Below are positions 34,579 to 43,731 of a stretch of 64,000 nucleotides of DNA, piece after piece. Numbering within the stretch: the stretch's first letter is position 1; each line of letters starts with the position of its first letter. The stretch is from Enterobacteriaceae bacterium UBA2655 (lineage in GTDB: Bacteria > Pseudomonadota > Gammaproteobacteria > Enterobacterales > Enterobacteriaceae): the NCBI GenBank assembly GCA_002359495.1, contig DENB01000055.1:29711-93710 (forward strand), written 5' to 3'. The notes beneath the pieces were generated by a model, which saw only the letters and a program-made list of their open reading frames with translations, was not told the origin of the DNA and ran no database searches. Position numbers and translations under genes: made by a program.

Positions 34579-37181
34579 CGCTGCACTCCTTGACGTGAGT
34601 TATCCCCAAACAAAGCCTGCGCTGGCGTAATGCCACCGCGTTTCGCTTCGAATGTGGTAGGTTTCGAGAAGAATTTGCTGATTTCGTTGCCCAGCCCGCG
34701 ATTCTGCTGACCGGCCTTCGAAAGCTCGCTGAACCCGACAGTGACAGGATTGCCGCTGGCGTCATTTACAACGAGGCCGTTAAGCGTGAGGAGCAGCCCG
34801 GACTCATCTGCATTTGTCACCCATTCCGCGTTATCCCGGATGCGCGACAGGCTTTGCTGGCGATTTACTTCATCACCGAGCCGGGGGTCTCCCTGCAGCG
34901 GCATAATCTGGTCAGCCTGCAGGTTCTCCAGATAATGGCTCGCGCCGTCACGCACGTCGCCGAGGTCTAATCCATACTTAACCGGAAGCCGCCATGTTCC
35001 CTGCGTCTGGTATTGCGTGCCGAGAATATCCTCGTAAGCCTGCTTGGCGGCGGGTCCGGGACTCATCCCGCGCTGGACGTTCAGATAAGTAAGGCGGCGT
35101 CCCTGCTCGTTGAAGTTATTCCAGACACCAACCCCACCAGGTTGACTTGCCATTGTGGCTGCGAAGTCTTTCGACTGAGAAGCCCACTCTGAATCAGCGT
35201 TATCAGAAGTTCCGGCGGCGGTTGTGTTGAGCACATCTTTTAAATCAGCAGTTTTGACGTTGCGGTTCTGCCACAGCGCATTGGCACCGCGAGGATTGCC
35301 TGCCGCCATGACAACCTGCAGGGCTGGTCCGGCTTTCTTCTGAACCTGCTGCATAACCTGATCTGCATAAGAGCCAAACTGCTGTGCCACGCCCTGGATA
35401 GCTGTCACACTCTGCTCTTTGCTGGTGTCAATTTGCTGTAAAATGCCATCAGCAAGCGCATCAGGAAGAATGTCTTTACTCTTTATGCCAAGCCGTGATT
35501 TATCAACCATGATGGCCTGCGCCAGCGCGGCACCCTGTGACGGGTCTTGCTGGTATGCCTGATAAGCTGCCTGCACTTCAGGCGAATTCTGTGCAAGCCA
35601 GCCACCGGGATCTTTTTCGCGCGCACCTATTACCTGCTGATACTTCTGCGCGGCCTGCTGGTAACGCTGCTGGCGAAACGCGAAATCATCCTCGCCACCA
35701 TCCGGGCGAATGCTCTGCACCGCTGCGAGGCCGTCACCGGCAGACTTTGTATTGATGTCCGAGTAAATTGGCTGTAGCTGATTAAGCAGTGCGTACTCCT
35801 GATACTGCTTATCAAGAATACTCAGTTGCTCAGGCGTCGCGTCATGAGGTGCCGTGCTCATCCACTGCTCGCGGGTGATAGGGCTGTCCACCGGATTGCC
35901 TGCTTCAATCAGCGCGGAGTCGTTGCGCATCTGGTCCTGCATCAGTAACCGGCGTTGTACGTTCTGCTGGTCAACTTTGGCCTGCGCCTGATTAATCACG
36001 CTGTTTGACTGCTGCGGAGTAAGCTGGCCCCACGGCACACCAGCCGCTAACTGGTTCGGGTCGTTCAGTGACTGCCACGCACGGCTAAGCTGATTGTCGC
36101 TGACCGGTGCGCCGTATCCTTCCTGATTCGCCATTGCTTTGGCGATCGCGGTCATTTGCTGCGGGTCGTTCGGGTTCAGCTTTGCATCAACCGGGATACC
36201 GGTTTGTGAGCTTACCGACTGAGCGTACTGAACCGGGTCGTTCTTGTCTGCGACCGGTGCCCACTTGCTGATGAGCGAGCCAAGCGTATCGTTTCCGCTG
36301 TTGATATGGTTGCGGATAAGCTTCAGGCCAGCACGGAAACCATGGTCAGCCGTATCAAACTGCTCGAATCCTGATCCGTTATCGTCGCCCTTCCCTGCCC
36401 ACTGATTGTTGGCAGAAAACCGGATGTTCAGTGGATTATTGTTTCGGGTAGCCAGCGTACCTGAGGAACCCGAAGGAGCCTGCCCGCCGTCGCCCGCACC
36501 TATAGACTGTACAGCCTGAAAGGTGCTGTGCTGGTCAATCACATGCTGCGGGTCAGTGTTGATGCCATACTGCGCGGCAGATAATGCCCACATATTGCGC
36601 GAGCGGCTCGCCAGTTCAGCCTTAGTTGCCGGATCAAGGTCGCTCTGGTCAATCGCCTGCAGGTGTGCCATCGCAAGAGACTTTGCAGAATTCGGATCCT
36701 GCAGGATGGTATTGCCAATAGCCGCCGCGCTGTCATTCAGGTTAGCTACCTGAATCTGCTTAGCCTGATTCTGCCCCCAGTTGATCGCCTGATTCTCAAT
36801 CTGCCCGCGAGACTGCGCCCAGCGAAGCGTGTAATCGTTCTTCTCTTCGTCGGTTAAATCAGGGTGTGCATCAAAAAACTGCTGCTGGTGCTGTTTGATG
36901 ATTGTCTGTGCGGCAGGGATGTAATCTACGCCAGTGCGGGATTTCTGCTGAGCTTCGTTCAGTGACTGGCTGAGAGCCGTCTGCGAGTTAACGAAGTCAG
37001 TCATGTACTGCGTGCCTTTTACGGCCTTCTGCTGCTGCCCCAGTTTCACCGCTGCATCTGCAAAAGTGTTCAGCCCTTGCTGAAAAATCTGCTGATCAGT
37101 GGTTTCGGTCGGCGTGCGAACCTGAGAAACGGAAGGCGCGCGAATGCCTACCTGACTGGTATAAATTGGGATCCTCGCCAT
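34575..37181 (-). CDS. Internal virion protein with predicted peptidoglycan-hydrolase domain
   Basis: 868 residues. Residues about 245-375 contain ATRNNNPLNIRFSANNQWAG, EQFDTADHGFRAGLKLIRNH and ISKWAPVADKNDP. This is the lysozyme-like domain seen in virion-associated muramidases and PRD1 P5/T7 gp16-like proteins. The rest is Gln-rich and helical. It would open a hole in peptidoglycan during DNA entry. Catalytic residues were not assigned. It overlaps the next gene by four bases. Confidence 0.75.
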   Translation of the reverse strand: MARIPIYTSQVGIRAPSVSQVRTPTETTDQQIFQQGLNTFADAAVKLGQQQKAVKGTQYMTDFVNSQTALSQSLNEAQQKSRTGVDYIPAAQTIIKQHQQQFFDAHPDLTDEEKNDYTLRWAQSRGQIENQAINWGQNQAKQIQVANLNDSAAAIGNTILQDPNSAKSLAMAHLQAIDQSDLDPATKAELASRSRNMWALSAAQYGINTDPQHVIDQHSTFQAVQSIGAGDGGQAPSGSSGTLATRNNNPLNIRFSANNQWAGKGDDNGSGFEQFDTADHGFRAGLKLIRNHINSGNDTLGSLISKWAPVADKNDPVQYAQSVSSQTGIPVDAKLNPNDPQQMTAIAKAMANQEGYGAPVSDNQLSRAWQSLNDPNQLAAGVPWGQLTPQQSNSVINQAQAKVDQQNVQRRLLMQDQMRNDSALIEAGNPVDSPITREQWMSTAPHDATPEQLSILDKQYQEYALLNQLQPIYSDINTKSAGDGLAAVQSIRPDGGEDDFAFRQQRYQQAAQKYQQVIGAREKDPGGWLAQNSPEVQAAYQAYQQDPSQGAALAQAIMVDKSRLGIKSKDILPDALADGILQQIDTSKEQSVTAIQGVAQQFGSYADQVMQQVQKKAGPALQVVMAAGNPRGANALWQNRNVKTADLKDVLNTTAAGTSDNADSEWASQSKDFAATMASQPGGVGVWNNFNEQGRRLTYLNVQRGMSPGPAAKQAYEDILGTQYQTQGTWRLPVKYGLDLGDVRDGASHYLENLQADQIMPLQGDPRLGDEVNRQQSLSRIRDNAEWVTNADESGLLLTLNGLVVNDASGNPVTVGFSELSKAGQQNRGLGNEISKFFSKPTTFEAKRGGITPAQALFGDNSRQGVQR

Positions 37182-37190
37182 CTCTTCGCC

Positions 37191-37700
37191 TTATTTCAGC
37201 AATGTGTTTTTATTGGTGATGGGAGCAGCTTTTGTGGTACTGCTACCAAAAGTTCCGCCACCTTGCGAGTAAGATGAAAGAGCGTTAAGTCCACCCCCAA
37301 GAAGGCTGAGCAACCCAGGCTTCTGCGCTTTTGCTGTAGCACGTAAAGCGCTGGCCTGATTATTGATATCAGCAATCTGCATCCTGCCGTTATAGTCGGC
37401 GTTGGCGGCATCCATCTCAGTGTCGATGGCAGTTGAGCGCTGAATCAGAGCGTTGGAGCCGCCTGTGCCGGTTCCGTTGTCTGCAAAACCAGCGGACTGC
37501 TGAGCCAGCGTGTTAGCACCCTGCTGGCGAATCTGTGATACCTGAGAGCCGGTTTGCAGCGCAACGGTTTTGGCCTGCTGGTCGAGAAGTTTTGCGTTTA
37601 CCTGACTTTGCTTTGATGCGTTGCTGGCGCTGCTCATGTTGCTCAGTGCACCCAGCCCCGCCGCTCCCCCGGCAATCCAGGGTAATGCTGCTGCGGCCAT
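37191..37700 (-). CDS. Small internal virion protein, T7 gp14-like
   Basis: 169 residues. The N-terminus is Ala/Gly-rich and hydrophobic (LPWIAGGAAGLGALSNM), followed by Gln/Ala-rich helices and a Gly/Ser-rich tail. Composition, size and place before the muramidase-bearing ejection protein fit T7 gp14 and its equivalents. It starts directly after the GNAT-like gene's stop. Confidence 0.65.
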   Translation of the reverse strand: MAAAALPWIAGGAAGLGALSNMSSASNASKQSQVNAKLLDQQAKTVALQTGSQVSQIRQQGANTLAQQSAGFADNGTGTGGSNALIQRSTAIDTEMDAANADYNGRMQIADINNQASALRATAKAQKPGLLSLLGGGLNALSSYSQGGGTFGSSTTKAAPITNKNTLLK

Positions 37701-38117
37701 TTACTTCCTCACTATGCTGTAAGACTTTGCGTCGGTTCCGTCCGGCATTACCCGGCGCAGAACGCCTTCATACTGAAAGCCAACCATTTCCAGCCAGCGG
37801 TCAGCCTCCGGCGTCGTGCTTAACGTTTCCAGGCGAATATAATCATCCTGCACCGCCACGATAAGGCGTTTTGTCGCCCGGTATATTTTCACCCACTGGT
37901 GCGGGACGCCTTCCGACACAATCATATGCAGGTAGGCGCGACTCTCCGTCACCGGCAGAACCCCACCAATTGCGACAACGCGCCCGCCCTGAATGCCTGT
38001 AAAGCAATTACCCGTCGCCAGATAATTGCCGTACTCAAGGGAGCGCCGGATATACTGCTGGCTCTCCTGCGGTTCAATCAGGAGGATGTGCTCGGGTTCA
38101 AAGTCGATGATTTTCAT
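37701..38117 (-). CDS. T7 gp13-like, GNAT-fold internal protein
   Basis: 138 residues starting MKIIDFEPEHILLIEPQESQ. The pattern (TGIQGGRVVAIGGVLPVTES, then a late ETLSTTPEADRWLEMVGFQ segment) is that of a GNAT acetyltransferase fold, like T7 gp13, which is needed for virion assembly. The acetyl-CoA loop is not well conserved, so a structural or chaperone role is more likely than catalysis. The start at 38117 overlaps the tail tube gene (ATGA); a longer frame to 38222 lies inside that gene. Confidence 0.7.
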   Translation of the reverse strand: MKIIDFEPEHILLIEPQESQQYIRRSLEYGNYLATGNCFTGIQGGRVVAIGGVLPVTESRAYLHMIVSEGVPHQWVKIYRATKRLIVAVQDDYIRLETLSTTPEADRWLEMVGFQYEGVLRRVMPDGTDAKSYSIVRK

Positions 38118-40381
38118 TCGCCGGTCGTCCAGGCTCGCGGATAAATGGCAACGATGGTCATGGGCAAGGGTTGATCCTGAATGATTCTCAGGCTGCCGCT
38201 CTTGTTGTAATCGCCGGGCCATGTCAGTTCTTTCAGGTCAGAGTAAGCGCCGGGAACGCTATCCATCATGTCGTGATAGTCACGCGTCTCAATCTTGTCT
38301 GTATTTCTCCCGTTCTCATCAGAAACCTTTCCGCCAAGAGAGTTAACGAAAAGCAGCGCAGCTTTGTTCACGCGCTTAATCTTCGAATCCTGAAAAGGCA
38401 GGGTGATAAGCTCTGACGTAAACGGCAGTCCGGCATTGACGATGGAGGATTCCCATTTCAGGGAAATTTTGCCTCCGCTCACCACCACATCAGGATGCGG
38501 TGCGCCGTCGGTCGTGACCGATACCGTCTCGCCCTCAAGATGTGATAGTCCGCTCACTGTCGTAACGGGGTCGCCGCTGTAGGTAAGCCCGCAATCAACG
38601 TAGAACGACTCTGCAAGCGACTGGGTATCTGCGTCCCATGCTGGCTTTAAAAACTCAATGTAGCGCTTCTGAGAGCCGTTAATCGTGCGACGCACAATCA
38701 GCCACAGGTCATCGCGGTTGCCGTCAGGGTCAGGGATGGTGGAAACCGACTCGACAACCCCACCAACATCGTGACGGTGCCAGCCGATAACTTCCTGCTC
38801 AGCGTTGTAGGTCAGCGCAACCAGTTCGCCACTAGTCAGCACAACCCATACCACGTTGTCAGGCTCCTGCTGCCAGGCGAAATCAACGATGCCGGTTGAA
38901 GTGATGTGCTCTGCCAGTACGGAAAGATCGGTCGAGCTGTATGAGCCGCTCTGGTAGTCTGCGGTGACCGCCCTGACCTTTCGGCCTGCGCGCTGAACAA
39001 ACAACACGGTATTGCCGACGATGATCGCATTTACACCTTTAGAGCCGTACTTCGATTCCTGAATAATCTGAATGTTGTCCGGGCCAAAGGAGCTGTTGGT
39101 TGTCGATGGGGAGCAGGTCAGTTCGCTGCTGGCTGTGCCGATAATCAGCGATGTACTGGACGCCATCCACTGAATCGTGCTGGTTGAATCTGCTTCGATC
39201 TGCACGTTAATGCCGTCATCTGACTGCACTTCGTAACCATCACTCATTGCGGTGAAGTTCTCGAAGTCAGATGCGACAGAGAACCAGAGTTTATTGCTGC
39301 CAGCGAACACAAGGCGGCTCTTGTAAAAACTCACCTTCGTCGGAAATCCTGCATCATTTGACCAGTCAGAAGCCGCCCATTTGGAAGTGGCGAACCCTGA
39401 GTTGGCAACAGATGCCGGAAGCTCCTGAATGATGTGACCTACAGCAACGCTTGCGCTTTGAACCTGCGTAATCAGGACAGTGCCCCACCCTCCGCTGGCA
39501 TAGCGCCACGGAATACCTCCTCGCCCGTCATAGTGAATGCCAGACGTCCAGGTGGGCTGGGTTGAACCGGTATCCCCACCGCGCATTGCTTCGTAATATT
39601 TTCCATCTGAGCGACAAAAATCGTTTGTTGCAAACGACGCTCCCTGCTGCCATGCGTCAATCAGTGACGAGGTAGAAGCACTGAAGTCGGTTGAGGCCTC
39701 GATGTAGAAAAGCGATCCCACCATGCCGCTTGTGAATATCGCAGCGTTCGCCGTGATGGTACATACAACATTGCTTGTTGGCGTACCATCTGGCCGGGTT
39801 GCGCCGTCTGCTGACCACGGGCGAAAGCCGTTGGTGTAGACAGTGATGCTGCGATCTGAATTGATATCAGCAAACGGCCCGCCTGAACTGGCATAATTAA
39901 ACTCAGTCAGTGACCAGCTCGTATTGCTGTTGCGGCTGAGCTTGTAAGGAGGAAGCTGGCCGGTATAGCAGCAGATGTAAATCACGTCACCGCTCTGCAC
40001 CATTGAGAGGCCGAACCCACCATCGTCATTGGTCAGGTCGTCAGCACCATACGGGGAGGCAATCTCCAGCCCGTTGCCGTTACTATCGAGTGCAACGCCG
40101 TGGTCAGAGTAAAAGCGGATGTAACCCGGCCCAAACTCAAGGATGAATGCCTGCGTTGTGTTGTATTCAAACTTCGCAAGCCATACCTTATGGCCGGAGT
40201 CTTTCACTTCACTGACGTAGTATGTTCCACCCCGGCGCTCTGCCGGACCCTGTGAGCGAGGGATGAAGTTAAGCATCTTCTTGCACCCGTTCTTCCATTT
40301 CTGGAAGTCGGTTTGCCCCATCATCAGCGGGGAGAATTCGCCAGCGTTAAAGCTGTTGATGGTTGGGGTGGCAGATGGCAT
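38114..40381 (-). CDS. Tail tubular protein B-like (tail nozzle)
   Basis: 755 residues, beta-rich, starting PTINSFNAGEFSPLMMGQTD and with the early segment GPAERRGGTYYVSEV. These are typical of the T7 gp12/epsilon15-type nozzle proteins that form the tail tip. It follows the gene for the gp11-like protein without a gap. It sits at the distal part of the short tail and contacts adaptor and spike. Confidence 0.8.
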   Translation of the reverse strand: MPSATPTINSFNAGEFSPLMMGQTDFQKWKNGCKKMLNFIPRSQGPAERRGGTYYVSEVKDSGHKVWLAKFEYNTTQAFILEFGPGYIRFYSDHGVALDSNGNGLEIASPYGADDLTNDDGGFGLSMVQSGDVIYICCYTGQLPPYKLSRNSNTSWSLTEFNYASSGGPFADINSDRSITVYTNGFRPWSADGATRPDGTPTSNVVCTITANAAIFTSGMVGSLFYIEASTDFSASTSSLIDAWQQGASFATNDFCRSDGKYYEAMRGGDTGSTQPTWTSGIHYDGRGGIPWRYASGGWGTVLITQVQSASVAVGHIIQELPASVANSGFATSKWAASDWSNDAGFPTKVSFYKSRLVFAGSNKLWFSVASDFENFTAMSDGYEVQSDDGINVQIEADSTSTIQWMASSTSLIIGTASSELTCSPSTTNSSFGPDNIQIIQESKYGSKGVNAIIVGNTVLFVQRAGRKVRAVTADYQSGSYSSTDLSVLAEHITSTGIVDFAWQQEPDNVVWVVLTSGELVALTYNAEQEVIGWHRHDVGGVVESVSTIPDPDGNRDDLWLIVRRTINGSQKRYIEFLKPAWDADTQSLAESFYVDCGLTYSGDPVTTVSGLSHLEGETVSVTTDGAPHPDVVVSGGKISLKWESSIVNAGLPFTSELITLPFQDSKIKRVNKAALLFVNSLGGKVSDENGRNTDKIETRDYHDMMDSVPGAYSDLKELTWPGDYNKSGSLRIIQDQPLPMTIVAIYPRAWTTGE

Positions 40382-40987
40382 TTACAACCTCGCTGTATAC
40401 CAGGACGTGTCTTTTTGAATGATTCGGGGCCGCTCAATTGCGCTGACTTGCCTTGCCTGCCTGATAGCCAGTTCAAAGTCTTGCTGCGCAGCCTGCTTTT
40501 TGGTTGATGACTGATTTATTTTCTCGCACAATTCTGCCGCCAGAAGGCAGGCAAATGCTTCTGTGAACGAGGCGTCCCACTGGCTGGGGTCCACATCTTT
40601 TGAGCCGTATCGGAGCAGGACGGGCGGCGCAAAGTCTGAAACCAGTGTTCGTCCTTCCTGCTGCCATGTCGGGCGGCCTGCCCTGCCGCTGAATTCATTA
40701 TCCCGGCAATCAATCATCACGGTATCTTCAACAGCATCAATTCGAATGCAGTCAGGCGGGAGCTGGTATCTGTGCTCGTAGCCAAAGGCTGACTCACCAC
40801 TTAATGCAGGGAGTTCTTTTCGTTTAATGGAAAATGCCCAGCGGTAGGAACGAAGCAGACTTTCAAGCAAGCCGTCATAAACAACCTCGATGGCGCGAGA
40901 GGCTGCATTGTCGTCTGTCTCGCTCATAAGTGGTTCGCTGCCAAGCTTAATCAAAGCGCGGTTTATGACGTCTATCTTGGTTGCCAT
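40382..40987 (-). CDS. Tail tubular protein A-like (gatekeeper/adaptor)
   Basis: 201 residues. The start KIDVINRALIKLGSEPLMSE, the AFSIKRKELP segment and the C-terminal WYTARL are typical of the T7 gp11 family, the ring that connects portal and nozzle. Gene order (gp11-like then gp12-like) is kept. A terminator lies just upstream, after the decoration protein gene, so tail genes may have their own promoter or depend on read-through by Q-modified polymerase. Confidence 0.85.
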   Translation of the reverse strand: MATKIDVINRALIKLGSEPLMSETDDNAASRAIEVVYDGLLESLLRSYRWAFSIKRKELPALSGESAFGYEHRYQLPPDCIRIDAVEDTVMIDCRDNEFSGRAGRPTWQQEGRTLVSDFAPPVLLRYGSKDVDPSQWDASFTEAFACLLAAELCEKINQSSTKKQAAQQDFELAIRQARQVSAIERPRIIQKDTSWYTARL

Positions 40988-40995
40988 AATTCACC

Positions 40996-41021
40996 AAAAA
41001 GAAAGCCCTCCGAAGAGGGCT
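40996..41021 (-). terminator. Rho-independent terminator after the capsid decoration gene
   Basis: On the minus strand a stem AGCCCTC / GAGGGCT with a four-base loop precedes a T-rich tract (TTCTTTTT). It lies 7 nt after the stop of the gene at 41028, separating head from tail genes in the late operon. Confidence 0.8.
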
Positions 41022-41027
41022 GAATTA

Positions 41028-41726
41028 TCAGGATGCGGTAACAGTGATGGTGCTGGTAGCGGTGTAGCCACCCTCTGCCGTGGTAACGGTGATGGTAGCA
41101 GTTCCGGCTGCAACGCCTTTCACTGTGATGGTGTTACCTGAGCGGGTTACGGTTGCCACTGCGGTATTGGAAGATGTCGCAGTAATCGCTGAGTTTGTCG
41201 CATCAGATGGAGACACGCTGGCGGTCAAGGCCACGGTCGCGCCAACAGCAACGCTTGCCGTAGTCGGGCTGACGCTCACGCCGGTAACCGATACGTTGGT
41301 CACAGCGGAGAAATCAGGTGTCGGTGAGCCTGCCGGGTAAGCGCGATAACCATCCGGGCCAAGCAGCAGAGATGCAGTCACAGAGCCTGCAGTTCCGGTG
41401 CCTGCAACGGTGTAGTTCACACGAAGGTAGCGCTCGGTACGGGACGGAACCACAACCCGGACAGGCTGCGCGCCTGCGGTCAGGTCTGCTGCCGGAATGG
41501 CACCGGAGTTATACAGTGTCGACCAGGTGCTGTTGTCTGCGCTGGTCTGCAACTCAACGGCCAGGGATGCGGCACCCGCGAAAGCCTCACCAATTTGCAC
41601 AGCCAGATAAACCGGCTCACCGATGCCAATATCACGATCGACGCCAAGGTCAATCACATTGTCAGATACAGCGGTCGCAGTGACCGCCTGAGCATTCGAA
41701 AACGTCAGCTCATTATCAAGAATCAT
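41028..41726 (-). CDS. Capsid decoration protein fused to a bacterial Ig-like (Big2) domain
   Basis: 232 residues. The N-terminal 140 residues (ELTFSNAQAVTATAVSDNVI, VDRDIGIGEPVYLAVQIGEA) resemble the cement/decoration proteins of BPP-1-like podoviruses. From about 148 a Big2 Ig-like domain follows (VTGVSVSPTTASVAVGATVA, then VKGVAAGTATITVTT). Ig domains on virion surfaces are thought to bind carbohydrate or host surfaces weakly. It lies directly after the capsid gene, the usual place of a decoration protein. Confidence 0.78.
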   Translation of the reverse strand: MILDNELTFSNAQAVTATAVSDNVIDLGVDRDIGIGEPVYLAVQIGEAFAGAASLAVELQTSADNSTWSTLYNSGAIPAADLTAGAQPVRVVVPSRTERYLRVNYTVAGTGTAGSVTASLLLGPDGYRAYPAGSPTPDFSAVTNVSVTGVSVSPTTASVAVGATVALTASVSPSDATNSAITATSSNTAVATVTRSGNTITVKGVAAGTATITVTTAEGGYTATSTITVTAS

Positions 41727-41737
41727 TGCCTTTCTCC

Positions 41738-42736
41738 TTAAGAAACGACGGTTTCGTTGTCTTTGATGGCGTCAGTCTCGCGGAACGGCATACCACGAAA
41801 ATCAGTCCACGGGCGGCCTTCGGTGTCTTTGATGACGGACAGGCCAAGTGACGGCTTTTCAACCGACTGCATGTCGAAGAAGCCGCCCAGCGTGCGGTTC
41901 ATGTAGATACCCATACGCGCATTGCGGTCGGGAAGGATGTGCGTTGCGGCGATCATCAGACGCACCAGGTCGGTAGCGAACTTACCGTTGGCTTTCTCAT
42001 CGAGCATCTTGGTAACGTCGATGTTTGCGATGCGCACTACATAACGCCAGTCACGCACGGCAAGGCCGGTTTTCCACTGGAAGTGATCGCGATAACCCTC
42101 GTACTGGTTTCCGTCTGCATCCATCAGAGTGACCTGTCCTTTGTCGGTGTGGCTCAGACCAGCCTTTGAGCCTTTCGGGTACAGGCCATGAACGGTTTGC
42201 TCACCCCAGCCCACGATGTAGATGGATGTCAGGTTGTCACCTGTGCCGCCAGCATCGATGATATTTTTGCCGTTCTCCGCATCCTTTTCGTTATAGCGGG
42301 TAGCAAGGCCATCGAATGATGCCGGGTCTACCGCCTTATTGCCGTAGAAGAGTGTACTCGCCATCTGCTGGTTCATGCCTTCGATATAGGCCTGAGCTTC
42401 AGAGAGGCGGAAAGCGCCGGTATTGCCGTTCAGGTCAGCAAGCTCCTTATCGACTTCGGAGTAGGTCTCCATAATTGCTACAGCTTCATCGACCTGTGCC
42501 GTGGTAGATTTGCCTTTGCCAACACCTTTGTTGATGCGTCGCCATTCGGCTGCGGGCAGAGAGGTACGCACGGTTGTGCGGTGATGGGTCGGGGCGTTGG
42601 ATTCGATGAACGGCATATCCAACAGGATCGGGTTTTTCTGGTTCAGCATCTCAATGATGCGGGCCTGCTTCATGTCAGGGTCTTGACGCTTAGCCCAGTC
42701 GGCCAGAGTAAGGCAGTTGTTGCCAATGATTGCCAT
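41738..42736 (-). CDS. Major capsid protein (epsilon15/BPP-1 type)
   Basis: 332 residues, close to the 335 of epsilon15 gp7. Segments NPILLDMPFIESNAPTHHRT and GVGKGKSTTAQVDEAVAIME near the N-terminus and MGIYMNRTLGGFFDMQSVEK near the C-terminus fit this HK97-fold capsid group. No cleaved N-terminal delta domain is evident; a separate scaffold gene lies upstream. It forms the icosahedral shell. Confidence 0.85.
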   Translation of the reverse strand: MAIIGNNCLTLADWAKRQDPDMKQARIIEMLNQKNPILLDMPFIESNAPTHHRTTVRTSLPAAEWRRINKGVGKGKSTTAQVDEAVAIMETYSEVDKELADLNGNTGAFRLSEAQAYIEGMNQQMASTLFYGNKAVDPASFDGLATRYNEKDAENGKNIIDAGGTGDNLTSIYIVGWGEQTVHGLYPKGSKAGLSHTDKGQVTLMDADGNQYEGYRDHFQWKTGLAVRDWRYVVRIANIDVTKMLDEKANGKFATDLVRLMIAATHILPDRNARMGIYMNRTLGGFFDMQSVEKPSLGLSVIKDTEGRPWTDFRGMPFRETDAIKDNETVVS

Positions 42737-42750
42737 CTGTTTTATTTCCT

Positions 42751-43437
42751 TTAGTTGCTTCCGTAGAAGATGTCAGCTGTGCTTTTTGGCCCGCTTGAGG
42801 CCGGTTCGCCGTTGATAGCCTTCGCCTCGGAAAGCGACTGGCCGATTTTGTAAAACATATTCACGAAGAGAGGGTTGCTTGACTGGCCTGAGTCCTGAAG
42901 CATCTTGATAACTTCAGGTGAGGCGAAGGTGGACAGCGCTTTGTTTGCAATCGCCAGATTAGCGTCAAAGTTCTGGCCCCATTCTTTGCGTACAGCTGCA
43001 ACATGCTCTGTTTGCTGCTTCTCAATCGCTTGCGACTGTTGCTCTGCCTGCTGCGCCTGATAAGCATTCCACTCACCTGCAAGCGCCTGAGCCTGTGATT
43101 TGGTCAGATTGGCTTTATGCATCCACTCTGCTGAGGTTTTCATGAACTCGCCGCTGTCACCTTCCGGCAAAGGGAGTTCATAGCCCTCTGCGCTCTCAGG
43201 CTTACCCAGCTTGCTCCAGACGCCACCCCATCCCTCTGCATCACCCTCTTCGGGCAGTGCGGCGAGGAAAGGCTCTGCGGCCTGTTGCGGCTGGTCATCT
43301 CCACCACCAAGCAGGCTGGTGCTGGTGTTTTGCTGCTGGCCTTCACTGCCTGCTGCCTGCCCTTCACTGCCGCCTGACTGGTCGCCTTCGCCAGCTTCGT
43401 TCATGTACACGCGAATAAGGTCACGGATGTTAAACAT
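42751..43437 (-). CDS. Scaffolding protein
   Basis: 228 residues. The N-terminal third is Gly/Gln/Ser/Glu-rich and probably disordered. The centre is helical (NAYQAQQAEQQSQAIEKQQT, coiled coil), and the C-terminal part is helical and basic-acidic mixed. It lies between portal and capsid genes, the standard scaffold position. It overlaps the end of the small gene upstream by eight bases. Confidence 0.75.
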   Translation of the reverse strand: MFNIRDLIRVYMNEAGEGDQSGGSEGQAAGSEGQQQNTSTSLLGGGDDQPQQAAEPFLAALPEEGDAEGWGGVWSKLGKPESAEGYELPLPEGDSGEFMKTSAEWMHKANLTKSQAQALAGEWNAYQAQQAEQQSQAIEKQQTEHVAAVRKEWGQNFDANLAIANKALSTFASPEVIKMLQDSGQSSNPLFVNMFYKIGQSLSEAKAINGEPASSGPKSTADIFYGSN

Positions 43438-43714
43438 CGGTTTTCTCTGCCTCGTTGATAATTCGGATCAGCTCTTCCTGGTCGAGCTGGATGTAATGGG
43501 AGATGCGGGTCATTACTTCGCGACGACCTTCAGCAACACACGTCGCCAGTGGGTCAACCTGCCTGTGAATGGGTGAGACGGTCACGCTCGATTTATTGGC
43601 GCGACAGAAGTCAGCCAGCACCTTAAGCACAATCTCCTGCTCTTTTGTTCGCTTTCCGGTCACGCCAAATACCGAACGGAAGGCACGCGCACGCCTCAGA
43701 ATTAATCTGCTCAT
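43430..43714 (-). CDS. Small hypothetical head-region protein
   Basis: 94 residues, basic N-terminus (LILRRARAFRSVFGVTGKRT), rest helical with DQEELIRIINEAEKT at the end. The basic start may bind DNA. It is placed between portal and scaffold and overlaps the scaffold gene by eight bases. Related podoviruses have a similar small gene here with no known function. Confidence 0.6.
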   Translation of the reverse strand: MSRLILRRARAFRSVFGVTGKRTKEQEIVLKVLADFCRANKSSVTVSPIHRQVDPLATCVAEGRREVMTRISHYIQLDQEELIRIINEAEKTDV

Positions 43715-43731
43715 GTCATTCCTTCAGATGG

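Noticed and set aside
41318-41683. 121-codon frame on the plus strand
   Set aside because: Antisense to the decoration protein gene; Gln/Arg-rich shadow.
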